Source of the DNA: Perkinsus olseni
Lineage: Eukaryota > Perkinsozoa > Perkinsida > Perkinsidae
Direction: 5' to 3'
DNA: 64,000 bases
Assembly (NCBI GenBank): GCA_013115135.1
Contig: JABANP010000007.1
Coordinates: 1-64,000 of the forward strand
The notes under the pieces were generated by a model that was not told the DNA's origin, searched no databases, and saw nothing but the letters and a program-made list of their open reading frames with translations. Shown piece by piece: positions 1 to 10,967 of this stretch. Both the position numbers and the translations under genes were made by a program. Position 1 is the first letter of the stretch. Each line of letters starts with the position of its first letter.

Positions 1-846
1 ACCGAGCATGTTGCTAAGCAGAGCGTCACCTTGCCTAACCTGTGACGGACGTATGGTCGGCCCCGACAGAGAGGAGCCACTCGACGACGGCCACGTGATC
101 ATTAAGGGCCGCGCGGGTGATAACCTGGAAGCATACGCACCAGCGCGGTGTAGGGGATGTAGAAGTGGCAGAACACACGACATGAGTAGATAAGGCCCAT
201 AGTGAACAGCATAGAGCAGACCGCTTATCAGGAGAAGTTGAGAAGACAGTACGATAGCGTTTTGTTGAACACGGAAATAGCTAGTGTTGAGGTATGCGTT
301 ACGAGAGGTAGTGTTAGACAGCTGGGCTGATATGCTGGTAGGAAAGAACGGGGTATTGCAGATCCTACAGAGTGTCCACACCTATGGACGTAGTTGAGGT
401 CGACTGGAAGCTTCACTTGCATAACCTTCATGCACTCCACTCGGCCGTAGTGAGCGCAGAACCAAAACACCTGCGGGAAACAGAGAGCAGAAACCAGGTC
501 ACATCGCCTAGCCTACAAGATTCATCTCGCCAAGCATCTCGTCTGAGGAGGAAGAAGGGGCATCTGCTACTCGTGTGGCCGCTGCAAGGAACTGCCACGA
601 GAGCTCAGGACGCCATGGCACCGGTCTTGTCCGTACTTGAGAGGAGTCGTCCTTATACATACTGTCAAGCATCGCCTTGCATCCCTCGCCCTTCACCACT
701 GAGGGGTCTATCGGGTTCCGCTGGTGCTTGCACGTCTCCTTCAATAGCTGATTGCGGGCCTCAGCACGCTGGAACTGTTCTGGTAGAAGCACTCGTAGTG
801 CCGGACGATCCCTCGCTGTCGTGGTCATACCGTACAACAAGCTCAC
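1..846 (-). CDS. Ankyrin-repeat protein, copy A (3' end outside window)
   Basis: Reading minus, an exon of about 112 codons (846-508) starts in the frame GSADL...LLYGM and runs into an exon with FWFCAHYGRVEC (about 470-372), then an exon near 155-75 reading AALNDHVAVVEWLLSVGAD, a textbook ankyrin helix-loop-helix. The large exon differs from copies B, C and D mainly at third codon positions (for example CTA/CTG Leu, AAG/AAA Lys, GAG/GAA Glu), which shows selection for protein. The first exon upstream of 846 could not be joined; copies A, B and C have single-base indels at 880-900, so that stretch is probably intron. The 3' end lies beyond base 1. Ankyrin repeats bind partner proteins; the partner is unknown. 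Confidence 0.6.
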
Positions 847-923
847 AAGGTCAGCTGACCCGTTGAAGAAGAGGACCCCCGCGACTCTGCTATTAACTAA
901 AACTCAAGTCAGTTACTCAACTA

Positions 924-1163
924 TTAATTCAACTCAGCTGCCACTGTCGAGTCCGGGTCGTCCGCATCCCCCGCAGGGCGCAACAGCATGATGTAGACGT
1001 CGGCGCCATTCTCGTGATTGAAGAGGGCGAGTCGGAGGTTGGCGTCCATCCCGCAGATGGGGATGCTCCCGGGCTCGTCTAGGTCACTCAAGGGTCTGTC
1101 GGAGCCCATCAGAACGTGGTGCCTGGGGGAAGGTAATCGCTTACAGCTGCTGAAATATAGCAT
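924..1163 (-). other. Conserved ORF upstream of ankyrin exon, copy A
   Basis: A minus-strand frame of 79 codons is kept open in copies A, B (5470-5709) and C (11045-11284). It includes the string GSIPICGMDANLRLALFNHE and ends in an Asp-rich tail. It could be a 5' exon of the ankyrin gene, since a GT donor (ACA|GTGGC) stands near its end, but the phase does not match the next exon in any copy. I do not recognise a domain and cannot say that it is translated. Confidence 0.3.
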
Positions 1164-1354
1164 CTGGGCGACGATGGAGCCGCATCCGAGCCCACCAACA
1201 CAATGGCTTTGGACAACCTCGCTCTATCCTCAATCACATCACCAGGTCTAGCAGACTCTACTCCCTCACATCCGCTTTATTGGTCTGCTTAATAGAGAGG
1301 ACAATCACACATCATCAGGATAACGTGTTACAAGCTATGGGCTACTGCGTGAGG

Positions 1355-1410
1355 TGGAGTTGAAGAGAGTGAGCCCTCGAGAGTCCCAGGGCCACGCTCT
1401 CTTCAACTCC
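1355..1410. repeat. Hairpin in copy A (also 5902-5956 and 11477-11531)
   Basis: Arms of 13-16 bases (GGAGTTGAAGAGA and its complement) flank a second, imperfect GC-rich stem around CTCGAG, making a long two-part hairpin of about 56 nt. It recurs in all three units. In B the two arms of the outer stem pair perfectly over 13 bases; in A pairing extends to 15 of 16. It falls downstream of a possible splice donor (GCGTAAGG), so it may lie in an intron. Confidence 0.75.
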
Positions 1411-1651
1411 AATTTGAGACTCGCCGACGGTTTGTATCGAAATCCAGGCCGCCTTACGCGAACCTTCGCACCGAGAATCCTGTACTACACCGGGTGTTCA
1501 ATGAACGTCTTATGACATCTAAGAGCGCTCCCAAAATCGCCAGAAGGAAAACGGACACGCCTACGCGCCTTCTACTTTCAATCCTGAGAGCCTCGTGAAA
1601 CTCAGGGGGAGTCCACTGAACAGCCCTGACAGATTTGAGAGTCTAGTAGAC

Positions 1652-1694
1652 ACGGCACACGAACATGTTACAGTGTAACATGTTCGTGTGCCGT
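1652..1694. repeat. Near-perfect 43-nt palindrome, copy A
   Basis: Two 21-base arms, beginning ACGGCACACGAACATG, are exact reverse complements around a single central G. The same palindrome stands at 6197-6239 and 11772-11814 with one mismatch (GAG for GAA in the left arm). Nothing else in the unit is so symmetrical. It may bind a dimeric protein, be a relic of a mobile element end, or fold as a hairpin in RNA; none of these can be decided from sequence. Confidence 0.9.
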
Positions 1695-2107
1695 CTGGAC
1701 AGTGTAACAGTTACACAGGAACATGGTGCAGAGTGATGTTTCCGTGTCGACATCTACCGTGCATGAGCCGCCCTCACCGCTAACGATAAAACGATACTTC
1801 TCGTCCCACGTTCGTATAAGGCTTGGATAAGGCGGCGTTCCCTGATAATTTCGACCAGGCATAGCCTGATGATGCCACGTCGAAGTCACTTTGTTCCTCG
1901 AGACGCAGAGGTTTCTACTGTGAATTTGCCCTTTCACGAGCGCGACGCACGGCCCAGAAGGGACAAAGACACCGAATCATCATCCAGCAGATGCTGTACA
2001 TACTCGTTATTGTGGCTTCGCAGCGAGAACATTTCCTCATCAATCCCTGACTATTTTTCCTCAACCCAACTTGCTGACGCTTATGAGAAGCAGAGATGAT
2101 TGACGCT

Positions 2108-2316
2108 GTTCCAGATGCTCTCGGTACTGAGCTTAACACAACAGCACAGAGTAAGCCCAGAGGCAGAATTGTACTTGCGTACACCGCAACAAAATAGCTA
2201 TGATGGAATAGATCAACTTGGCGACCTATAGAAACATAGCAATACGGAGTCACACTGTACAGTACTCAAGGCAGAGACATCACAGCAATGAAGGCAAGAA
2301 CATCACAGCAGACGCT
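2108..2316. mobile_element. 209-bp insertion specific to copy A
   Basis: Compared with copies B (6660 region) and C (12235 region), copy A carries about 209 extra bases here, flanked by the 6-base direct repeat GACGCT (2102-2107 and 2311-2316), which occurs once in B and C. That is the pattern of an insertion with target-site duplication. The insert codes for nothing evident. Near its right end it has an internal direct repeat (CATCACAGCA twice, spaced about 20 bases). No terminal inverted repeats or poly-A tail were seen. Confidence 0.6.
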
Positions 2317-2617
2317 ATTTAGGTTCCAAGAAGGGGAAAACTGAGAAGTGAAAGTTTGTCAATACTCGGTAATAACCCACTGCGACTCCCTACTACGGAG
2401 TTCGCAAAAAGAAGGCGAAAGTTCAAGGTAAATCAGCAAAATATGCATGTCGACGATGACACGCAAGCACGCTAAAGTGCTGGAATGTACAGCCTTGGGC
2501 TGAGCGCTAGCTGAAATCGTAGCGTGCATAGTAGTAGAGGATTCCAGAATCTGACAACAGAATGCGAATGGCGTATCCAGGGCGAGTGAGCTAGCAATCC
2601 GTTGAAAGTCCCTTTCC

Positions 2618-3535
2618 TCAACAGAGTCCCCAATCGGCAAGGATTTCCAAGGTCTTACGTAGCACTCTCACAAATTTCATACTGGGTTTCTCATACAAAG
2701 CGATGGCAGGGAGGTTGTCGTCGAAAACCGCCAAGTACATAGCGACTAGCTTTGGATGGGTTTCGCCAAGCTGGAAGGAAACGGGCAATAGTTTAGCGAT
2801 CATCGAAAATCTCGTTCAGGGAGGTCGATCCTCAAAAGCCGTTGTTTTGATGGACTCACTTGCTTGAACGTCACCGACAATATAGTTTGTCCCATCCCCT
2901 TCCCTCTCTGAGGTGCGGCAACTTCAACCTGAAGATCCGGACGCTGGTAGACGCCTGTCAGGCCAAGCTTCCCAATCTACATAGGATATGTAGCCGATGA
3001 TTCCGTCCTTTATCTTCTTGCTCGGTTCGGGCCTGTAGAAGGGGCGATGCATCGGAAGGATTCGTGAGCTTTCTACTAACTAACCGCATAATCCGACTCA
3101 CATCTTCGCTTTGATTGCATCTTCTACCTCCTTCTCGATCGAGCTTGCAGGGACAGTCATCACGACCACGGCGAGGATATCCTGAGGGAAAACTTGCTAT
3201 GTTTTGCGCCTCATGTATGGGTAGGATGGAGCGGCCCAAGATGGAGATGATTCAGCATCTTAGACACCGCTCAGATAATGATCGCTCCTACTGATGTGAG
3301 CTGCCAGCTGCACGTACCCATCCAGAGGGGTTCGTAGTGGGGTTGGTCTCACCTTACTGCCCTCATTGACTCCGACAATGCAGGACCAGCTGTGTGGAGC
3401 GGCACACAGACCGGTCCAATCACTCTCAAGGAGCTTGAAGCTGTCGCCAGCTTCGTATGCGCGGTAGACCACTTCAGCTACTACTGCCCTGAAGGCAAAT
3501 AACGACCAGACAAGAGAGTGGGTGAACCACTTCAT
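2618..3535 (-). CDS. Secreted GNAT-family N-acetyltransferase, copy A
   Basis: Five exons give a protein of about 185 residues. Exon 1 (3535-3353) opens with MKWFTHSLVWSLFAFRAVVA, a signal peptide-like start, then EVVYRAYEAGDSFKLLESDW. Later exons give KDGIIGYISY (beta 4), VEVAAPQRGKGMGQ (the acetyl-CoA pyrophosphate loop, pattern R-G-x-G-x-G of GNAT motif A) and DDNLPAIALYEK (motif B: beta 5 and the A-x-x-x-Y-E helix). All joins are phase 0 with GT-AG introns of about 49-90 nt. The last exon ends WGLC and stop. GNAT enzymes move acetyl from acetyl-CoA to an amine; here the enzyme is predicted to enter the secretory path, where acetyl-CoA supply would come from the ER or Golgi lumen. Codon changes among copies are largely synonymous in exon 3 (CAT/CAC, CGC/CGT, TTC/TTT). 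The substrate is unknown. Confidence 0.78.
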
Positions 3536-3911
3536 TATCGACGAAGCGGAAGCTGACTGTGAACTCGCACCAAATACTCGGGGGCAGCAAAGAGGCTTTT
3601 GAGACGTTCACACTATAACCCAGTGCCATTTGAGCCAGGTATCAGAGAATGGCAACACTGCTCTCAAAAGCTACAGGGGACTGTGACACAGTGCATCGTG
3701 GGTGCGCAACGGCAATGGACTGAGCCCATCGCTGCTGCGTGATCAATTTAACTAGAATCAATTGGCCTCCATTGAAATTGACATTCCATCCATTGCACGC
3801 AACGGTATAGCTCGCCAATTTCTTGGATGCCTCCACTTTGGCCCCTACCGCCAAACCGCTGTCTTCACGCGCTAGGCTTCTATCCTCGCCCGCTAGCATA
3901 ACGGCCAAACC

Positions 3912-4390
3912 CTAGGCCCAATAGAGTTCTGCTCGTGGATGGTATAGATGGTATCTACAGAGCACTGAGCATCTCAGAAGAGCAGTCCCGCACTGCGAGA
4001 GGTTATCGCAACTGATGTGTCCCTCGTGACGGCCGTCCTGATTCAGACAGGAGTTGTCTACTTTCCGCCCGAGCCTGCTAGCATTCGGGCACAACCGCAG
4101 AACGCTCGTGCCGATTACGGCAGCAGCGCCGAAAACAATCTTAGAATGATTGTCACAAATGCAGAACGATAAAATTTCCGTTGAAGCTCCGTTGTGCTGG
4201 AAGCAAATCCCGGAGGGTTGTATTGACGGTGAAACCGGGACGGAAGGAGACAAGACGTGTGTGACACTGGCACGCGAGAATGAAGCTCCTCGTAATACTG
4301 ACCATCGTCGAGTTGTAACAGTCTAGTTCCGTGGTATCTCGTTTTTGACGAAAGGAAGCCAGTTCTACTAATCGCCTGAGCTGATGCCAC
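3912..4390 (-). other. Conserved ORF upstream of GNAT, copy A
   Basis: A minus-strand frame ending LCRYHLYHPRAELYWA and stop is kept in A (3912-4253), B (8208-8600) and C (13775-14167). It includes CICDNHSKIVFGAA. Differences between copies are mostly amino-acid changing, unlike the GNAT and ankyrin exons, and a plus-strand frame is also open here, so translation is doubtful. It may simply be promoter or spacer DNA upstream of the GNAT gene. Confidence 0.25.
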
Positions 4391-5052
4391 CTTTCGTCTG
4401 TCATTTATTGCCGGGTTTCCTTCGCATTAGCAAGTCGGGAAAATCACATAGACGCTAGGGTTGGGAGAGGCACTGAAACCAGCCAAGCACGAAGCTGTAG
4501 CCTGTATCCGAGTACCGAGGGGTGTGAGTCGTTAGCGGATCCAACTGCTTGCGCGGGCAGCTCGATGCAACACTATAGATCTGAGTGCCTGGGAGTAGTG
4601 AAGACTTGAACCAGTGGTAGCAGAGACGCTCGGGGTGGTTAGCATGGCTTCCAGCCTGGGCTCTGCCTCCGCCGCAACAGGCCCCCCAGCATCAAGGGTG
4701 ACCCTCTTAAAGAAAACCCTGGCTCGTTTTCTCTACACCGTAAACGGTGCGAGCGGCTCTATAGCCTCTGCGTGAGCCTGCCATTGTGCCTCGAAATAAA
4801 ACCGTACCGCGGGGGAATGGGAGCAGGTCTATCCGAAGCCCGAGCAATGCAGTGAGAACTGTGCAGCGGGATGTCACTCGTCAGGCACCTCGACACGGAG
4901 TTCCGTTATGTTGGCAGTAGAGATGGAGCGGAGTATGTGATTATAGACCTTACAGAGTGTCCACACCTATGGACGTAGTTGGGCTCTACTGGAAGCTTCT
5001 CTTGCGGGAAAACACCTGCGGGAAGCAGAGAGCAGAAACCAGGTCACATCGC

Positions 5053-5391
5053 CTAGCCTACAAGATTGACCTCGCGAAGTATCTCGTCCGAGGAGGAAGA
5101 AGGGGCATCTGCTACTCGTGTGACCGCTGCAAGGAACTGCCACGAGAGCTCAGGACGCCATGGCACCGGTCTTGTCCGTACTTGAGAGGAGTCGTCCTTA
5201 TACATACTGTCAAGCATCGCCTTGCTTCCCTCGCCCTTCACCACGGAGGGATCTATCGGGTTCCGCTGGTGTTTGCACGTTTCTTTCAACAGCTGATTGC
5301 GGGCCTCAGCACGCTGGAACTGTTCTGGTAGAAGCACTCGTAGTGCCGGACGATCCCTCGCTGTCGTAGTCATACCGTACAACAAGCTCAC
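5053..5391 (-). pseudogene. Ankyrin-repeat gene, copy B, disrupted
   Basis: The 112-codon ankyrin-gene exon is intact and close to copies A and C, but the next exon has lost about 60 bases: after the acceptor CTTCCCGCAG the coding run FWFCAHYGRVEC is replaced by a short run that meets a TAG within ten codons. The downstream ankyrin exons seen in C are absent; instead the sequence joins, at about 4,900, to the end of unit A. The gene is therefore probably a truncated relic, though the kept exon may still be transcribed. Confidence 0.6.
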
Positions 5392-5999
5392 AAGGTCAGC
5401 TGATCCGCTGAAGAAGAGGACCCCCTGCGACTCTGCTATTAACTAAAACTCAAGTCAGCTACTCAACTATTAATTCAACTCAGCTGCCACTGTCGAGTCC
5501 GGGTCGTCCGCATCCCCCGCAGGGTGCAGCAGCATGATGTAGACGCCGGCGCCATTCTCGTGATTGAAGAGGGCGAGTCGGAGGTTGGCGTCCATTCCGC
5601 AGATGGGGATGCTCCCGGGCTCATCTAGGTCACTCGAGGGTCTCTCGGAGCCCATCAGAACGTGGTGCCCGGGGGAAGGTAATCGCTTACAGCTGCTGTA
5701 ATACAGCATCTGGGCGACGATGGAGCAGCATCCGAGCTCACCAACACAATGACTTTGGACAACCTCGCTCTATCCTCAATCACATTACCAGGTCTAGCAG
5801 ACTCTACTCCCTCACATCCGCTTTATTGGTCTGCTCAATAGAGAGGACAATCACACATCATCAAGATAGCGTGTTACAAGCTATGGGCTACTGCGTGAGG
5901 TGGAGTTGAAGAGATTGAGCCCTCGAGAGTCCCAGGGCCTCGTTCTCTTCAACTCCAACTTGAGACTCGCCGACGGTTTGTATCGGAATCCAGGCCGCC

Positions 6000-6494
6000 T
6001 TACGCAAACCTTCGCACCGAGAATCCTGTACTACACCGGGTGTTCAATGAACGTCTTATGACATTCAAGAGCGCTCCCAGAATCGCCAGAAGGAAAACGG
6101 ACACGCCTACGCGCATTCTACTTTCAATCCTGAGAGCCTCTTGAAACTCAGGGGGAGTCCACTGAACACCCTGACAGATTTGAGAGTCTGGTAGAGACGG
6201 CACACGAGCATGTTACAGTGTAACATGTTCGTGTGCCGTCGGGACAGTGTAACAATTACACAGGAACATGGCGCAGAGTGATTTTTCCGTGTCGACATCC
6301 ACCGTGCATGAGCCGCCCTCAGCGCAAACGATAATACGATACTTCTCGTCCCACGTTCGTATCAGACTCGGATGAAGCGGCGTACCCTGATAATTCCGAC
6401 TAGGTATAGCCTGGTGATGCCACTTCGAAGTCACCTCATTCCTCGAGACGCAGCTATGACGTTTCGATCCATCATCGGGCTCTTTCACGAGCAC
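6000..6494 (-). other. Open frames with hydrophobic stretch, copy B
   Basis: Two minus-strand frames, one Cys-bearing (6213-6494, with GGSCTVDVDTEKSLCAMF) and one with a predicted membrane helix (6000-6203, VGVSVFLLAILGALLNVI), recur at the same place in A (1560-1937) and C (11575-12069). The palindrome lies between them. Differences among copies are mainly non-synonymous and A has a 1-base indel at about 1623, so I cannot prove coding. They might be exons of one small membrane protein between the GNAT and ankyrin genes. Confidence 0.3.
6197..6239. repeat. 43-nt palindrome, copy B
   Basis: Same element as at 1652-1694, with one mismatched position in the left arm (CGAGCATG against CGAACATG). 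Its survival in all three units while neighbouring sequence has indels suggests age and perhaps function. Confidence 0.88.
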
Positions 6495-6964
6495 GGCCCC
6501 TTGAGGAGGGACAAAGACACCGAATCGTCATCAACATCATGCATCGGGTGCTGTACATATTCGTGATTGTGGCTTCGAAGTGAGAACATTTCCTCATCAA
6601 TCACTGACTATTTTTCCTCAACCCAACTTGCTGACGCTTATGAGAAGCAGAGATGCTTGACGCTCTTTAGGACTCAAGAAGGGGAAAACTTGAGGAGTGG
6701 AAGTATTTGAATACTCGGTAAGGAAAACCACTGTGACTGACCAGTACGGAGTTCCCAAAAAGACGGCCAATGCTCGGCCCGAGCAAAATATGCATGTCGA
6801 CGACAACAAGCAAGCACACTTAAGTGCAGGAATGTAGACCCTTGGGCTGAGCGCTAGGTGAAATCGTAGCGTGCGTAGTAGTAGAGGATTCCAGAATCTG
6901 ACAACAAAATGCGAATGACGTATAGAGGATGAGTGAACTAGCAATCCGTTGAAAGTTCCTTTCC

Positions 6965-7843
6965 TCAACACAGTCCCCAATCGGCAAGGATTTCCAAGAT
7001 CTTACGTAGCACTCTCACAAATTTCATACTGGGTTTCTCATACAGAGCGATGGCAGGGAGGTTGTCGTCGAAAACCGCCAAGTACATAGCGACGAGCTTG
7101 GGATGGGTTTCGCCAAGCTGGAAGGAAACGGGCAATAGTTTAGCGATCATCGAAAATCTCGTTCAGCGAGGGCGATCATCAAAAGCCGTTGTTTTGATGG
7201 ACTCACATCCTTGAACGCCAACGACAATATAGTTTGTCCTATCCCCTTCCCTCTTTGAGACGCGGCAACTTCAACCTGAAGATTCGGACGCTGGTCGACG
7301 CCTGTCAGGCCAAGCTTCCCAATCTACACGGGATATGTAGCCGATGATTCCGTCCTTTATCTTCTTGCTCGGCTCAGGCCTGTAGAAGGGGCGATGCATC
7401 GGAAGGATTCGTGAGTTTCCTACTAACTAACCGCATAATCCGACTCACATCTTCGCTTTGATTGCATCTTCTACCTCTTTCTCGATCGAGGTCGCAGGGA
7501 CAGCCATCTCGACCACGGCGAGGACATCCTGAGGGGAAACTTGCTATGTTTTGCGCCTCATGTATAGGTGGGATGAACCGGCCTGAGACGGAGTTGATTC
7601 AGCATCTTAGACACTGCTCAGATAATGATCACACCTACTGATGTGAGCGTTGGGGGTTGGTCTCACCTTAGTGCCGCTATTGACTCCGACAATACAAGAG
7701 AAGCTTCGCAAAGCACACAGAGGGGACCAATCATTCTCAAGCAGCTTGAAGTTGTCGCCAGCTTGGTATGGACGATAGACCACTTCAGCAACTGCCCTGA
7801 AGACAAATAACGACCAGACCAGAGAGTGGGCGAATAATTTCAT
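6965..7843 (-). CDS. Secreted GNAT-family N-acetyltransferase, copy B
   Basis: Same five-exon structure as copy A. Exon 1 starts MKLFAHSLVWSLFVFRAVA, a hydrophobic leader, followed by EVVYRPYQAGDNFKLLEND. The acetyl-CoA loop reads VEVAASQRGKGIGQ and the last exon keeps DDNLPAIALYEK and ends WGLC. An Asp codon replaces Gln at the fourth junction (GAT|GTGAGT), and splice sites are kept. A 30-base stretch present in intron 1 of copy A is missing here (about 7650). The gene looks intact. Confidence 0.77.
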
Positions 7844-9290
7844 TATCGACGAAGCGGAAGCTGACGGTGCATTCGCATCAAATACTCGGAGGCCGTAAAG
7901 AGGCTTTTGAGACGTTCACACTATAACCCAGTGCCATTGGAGCCAGGTATCGGAGAATGGCAACACTACTCTCGGGCTACGGGGACTGTAAGTGCAATAG
8001 CGCAACAGCAATGGACTGAGCCCATCGCTGCTGCGTGATCAATTCAACTGGAATCAATTGGTCTCCGTTGAAATTGAAACTCTATCCATTGCACGCAATG
8101 GTATAGCTCGCCAATTTTTCGGATGCCTCCACTTTGGCCCCTACCGCCAAACCGCTGTCTTCACGCGCTAGGCTTCTATCCTCGCCCGCTAGCATAACGG
8201 CCGTACCCTAGGCCCAATAGAGTTCTGCTCGTTGATGGTATAGAGTGTATCTACAGAGCACTGAGCATCTCAGAAGAGCAGTGCCGCACTGCGAGAGGTT
8301 ATCGCGACTGATGTGTCCCTCGTGACGGCCGTCCTGATCCAGACTGGAGTTGTCTGCTTTCCGCCCGAGCCTACTAGCATTCGGGCACAACCGCAAAACG
8401 CTCTTGCCGATTACGCCAGCAGCACCGAAAACAATCTTAGAATGATTGTCACAAATGCAGAACGACGAAATCTCCGTTGTAGCTCCGTTCTGCTGAAGCA
8501 AATCCCGGAGGGTTGGACTGACGGTAAAAGCGGGAAGGAAGGGGACAAGACGTGTGTGCCACTGGCACACGAAAATGAAGTTCCTCGTAATACTGACCAT
8601 CGTCGAGTTGTAACGGTCTAGTTCCGTGGTATGTCGTTTCTGACGAGAGGAAGCCGGTTATACTAATCGTCTGAGCTGATGCCACCTTTCGTCTGTCATT
8701 TATTGCCGGGTTTCCTTCGCATTAGCAAGTCGGGAAAACACATAGACGCTAGGGTTGGGAGAGGCACTGAAGCCAGCCAAGCGCGAACCTGTAGCCTGTA
8801 TCCGGGTACCAAGGGGTGTGAGTCGTTAGCGGATCCAACTGCTTGCGCGGGCAGCTCGATGCAACACTATAGATCTGAGTGCCTGGGAGCAGTGAAGACT
8901 TGAACTAGTGGCGACGGGTAGCAGAGACGCTGGGTGGTTGGCATGGCTTCCAGCCTGGGCTCTGCTTCCGCCGCAAAAGGTCCCCCAGCATCAAGGCCCT
9001 TGACTCAAGGGTGATCCTCCTGAAGAAAACCCTGGCTCGTTTTCTCTACACCGTAAGCGATGCGAACGGCTCTATATCCTCTGCGCGAGCCTGTCATTGT
9101 GCCTCGAAATAGAACCGTGGCCGCGGGGGAATGGGAGCAGGTCTATCCGAACCCCGAGCGATCCAGGGAGCACTGTGCAGCGGGATGCCACTCGTCAGGC
9201 ATCTGGGAGGAGCCGACAGTCGTGATGAACGGCTTGCCTCAGGCAGAGGCGGTAGCTCAGGTGCAAGAACTGCGACAGCCACTGCGAGTT

Positions 9291-9916
9291 GCCTGCCATC
9301 ATGCTTCTCAACTATTCTCAGAATTCGCTAACATACTTGTTGCTCTAAGCCGGGCACTTTGCCGTCCGCTTCGTCACACAGAGTCCTCAACGAGGAGACT
9401 CCACGAGATGCTGACTCCGATACCAAAACTATCGTATCCCGTCTGGCGGGCCGCGAGTCGGAATGGCATTGCCGCGAGTTGCGGCAATTGAGTCCGGCAG
9501 TAGTGCAAGACAGGCAGCCTATCAGTCATTTACCTAACTTGCTTCTTTGGAGTGTGTACACTAAGGAAAAGCTTTTGCAACATCTCGCCGTTCAGCATCT
9601 CGCCAACTTTGATGAATCGATGTAGACCATGGAAATTGCAGTCTAGCTAAACTGGTGTCGTGCCCATCGCCAGACTCTAAGAATATCTTAGGTCGAGCCA
9701 TGGCCGATAAGCTCAGCAAACTGTGTCGACTCCAGAGTCGACCAGAGTCGGACTCCCTAGCTCCATCGGGCGGTGCAGATGCGTCTCCGGCGGGGACGGC
9801 GGGAGTTCGGCTACCCGCGACCGCGCACTAGTCGTACTTTGTACGCAACAACAACAACCATCCACAAAGGAAGTTAGCATAATGGACAGGGCGTGCGAAA
9901 TGAAGATTTAAAACGT
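9291..9916. other. Spacer between units B and C, no gene seen
   Basis: Unit homology ends at about 9,290 and resumes at the stop codon of the copy C ankyrin gene at 9,917. The 626 bases between have an open plus-strand frame (to 9,625) and a short (CAA)n run near 9,850, but no recognisable domain or splice pattern. Confidence 0.5.
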
Positions 9917-10967
9917 CTACATCGGAGTGTCGGAGGCGACCCCTTCCATCGGTATGGGAGCCGCCGAATGGCAAAGACCCGCTCCAGCCGTACCCGCGTA
10001 TCCCCGTAAGAAATCGACCTGCCGATGCACAAGGAGAGTCATGGCGTAGCCAGAATGTGTGCGGGACCTACCGTATGCTGGGCCCCGCAGTGAAGCGCAA
10101 GCACGAGGAACTTCGGGTCTGAGACCGAGCATGTTGCTAAGCAGAACGTCATCTTGCCTAACCTGTGACGGACGTATGGTCGGCCCCGACAGAGAGGAGC
10201 CACTCGACGACGGCCACGTGATCATTAAGGGCCGCGCGGGTGATAACCTGGAAGCATACGCACCAACGCGCTTTAGGGGATGTAGAAGTGGCAGAACACG
10301 ACATGAGTAGATAAAACCCATAGTGAACAGCATAGAGCAGATCGCTTATCAGAAGAAGTTAAGGACACGGTACGATAGCGTTCTGTTGAACATGGAGATA
10401 GCTAGTGTTGAGGTATGCGTTACGAGAGGTAGTGTTAGACAGCTGGGCTGATATGCCGGTAATAGAGAGCGGGGTATTGAAGATCCTACAGAGTGTCCAC
10501 ACCTATGGACGTAGTTGAGGTCGACTGGAAGCTTCTCTTGCATAACCTTCATGCACTCCACTCGGCCGTAGTGAGCGCAGAACCAAAACACCTGCGGGAA
10601 ACAGAGAGCAGAGACCAGGTCACATCGCCTAGCCTACAAGATTTATCTCGCCACGCATCTCGTCTGAGGAGGAAGAAGGGGCATCTGCTACTCGTGTGAC
10701 CGCTGCAAGGAACTGCCACGAGAGCTCAGGACGCCATGGCACCGGTCTTGCCAGTACTTGAGAGGAGTCGTCCTTATACATACTGTCAAGCATCGCCTTG
10801 CATCCCTCGCCCTTCACCACTGAGGGGTCTATCGGGTTCCGTTGGTGTTTGCACGTTTCTTTTAACAGCTGATTGCGGGCCTCAGCACGCTGGAACTGTT
10901 CTGGTGGAAGCACTCGTAGTGCCGGACGATCCCTCGCTGTCGTAGTCATACCGTACAACAAGCTCAC
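9917..10967 (-). CDS. Ankyrin-repeat protein, copy C (most complete)
   Basis: Exons, reading minus: 10967-10629 (GSADL frame, about 112 codons, with QLLKETCKHQRNPIDP and SWQFLAAVTRVADAP); about 10591-10495 (FWFCAHYGRVECMKVMQEK, an ankyrin-like unit); about 10258-10172 (AALNDHVAVVEWLLSVGAD); then a 45-nt intron and FLVLALHCGAQHT, and a last exon beginning VDFLRGYAG and ending with TPM and stop at 9917. Successive ankyrin helices (AHYGRVECMKVM, NDHVAVVEWLL, LALHCGAQHTVDFL) fit a solenoid that binds another protein. The 5' end is not resolved. This is the only copy in the window with both ends of the repeat region present. Confidence 0.65.

Noticed and set aside
372..866. A 164-codon plus-strand ORF in copy A.
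   Set aside because: Codon differences among units are synonymous in the minus-strand ankyrin frame, not in this one, and the frame is broken in copies B-D.
3090..3112. A 22-nt intron in the GNAT gene (donor GTGAGT, acceptor GGTTAG).
   Set aside because: The same frame is reached with a 49-nt intron starting at an upstream GTAGAAG donor, which fits the normal size here.
10330..10480. Hydrophobic exon between ankyrin units in copy A (LSSQLLLISGLLYAVHYGP).
   Set aside because: The same frame has a stop in copy C, so it is taken as intron.
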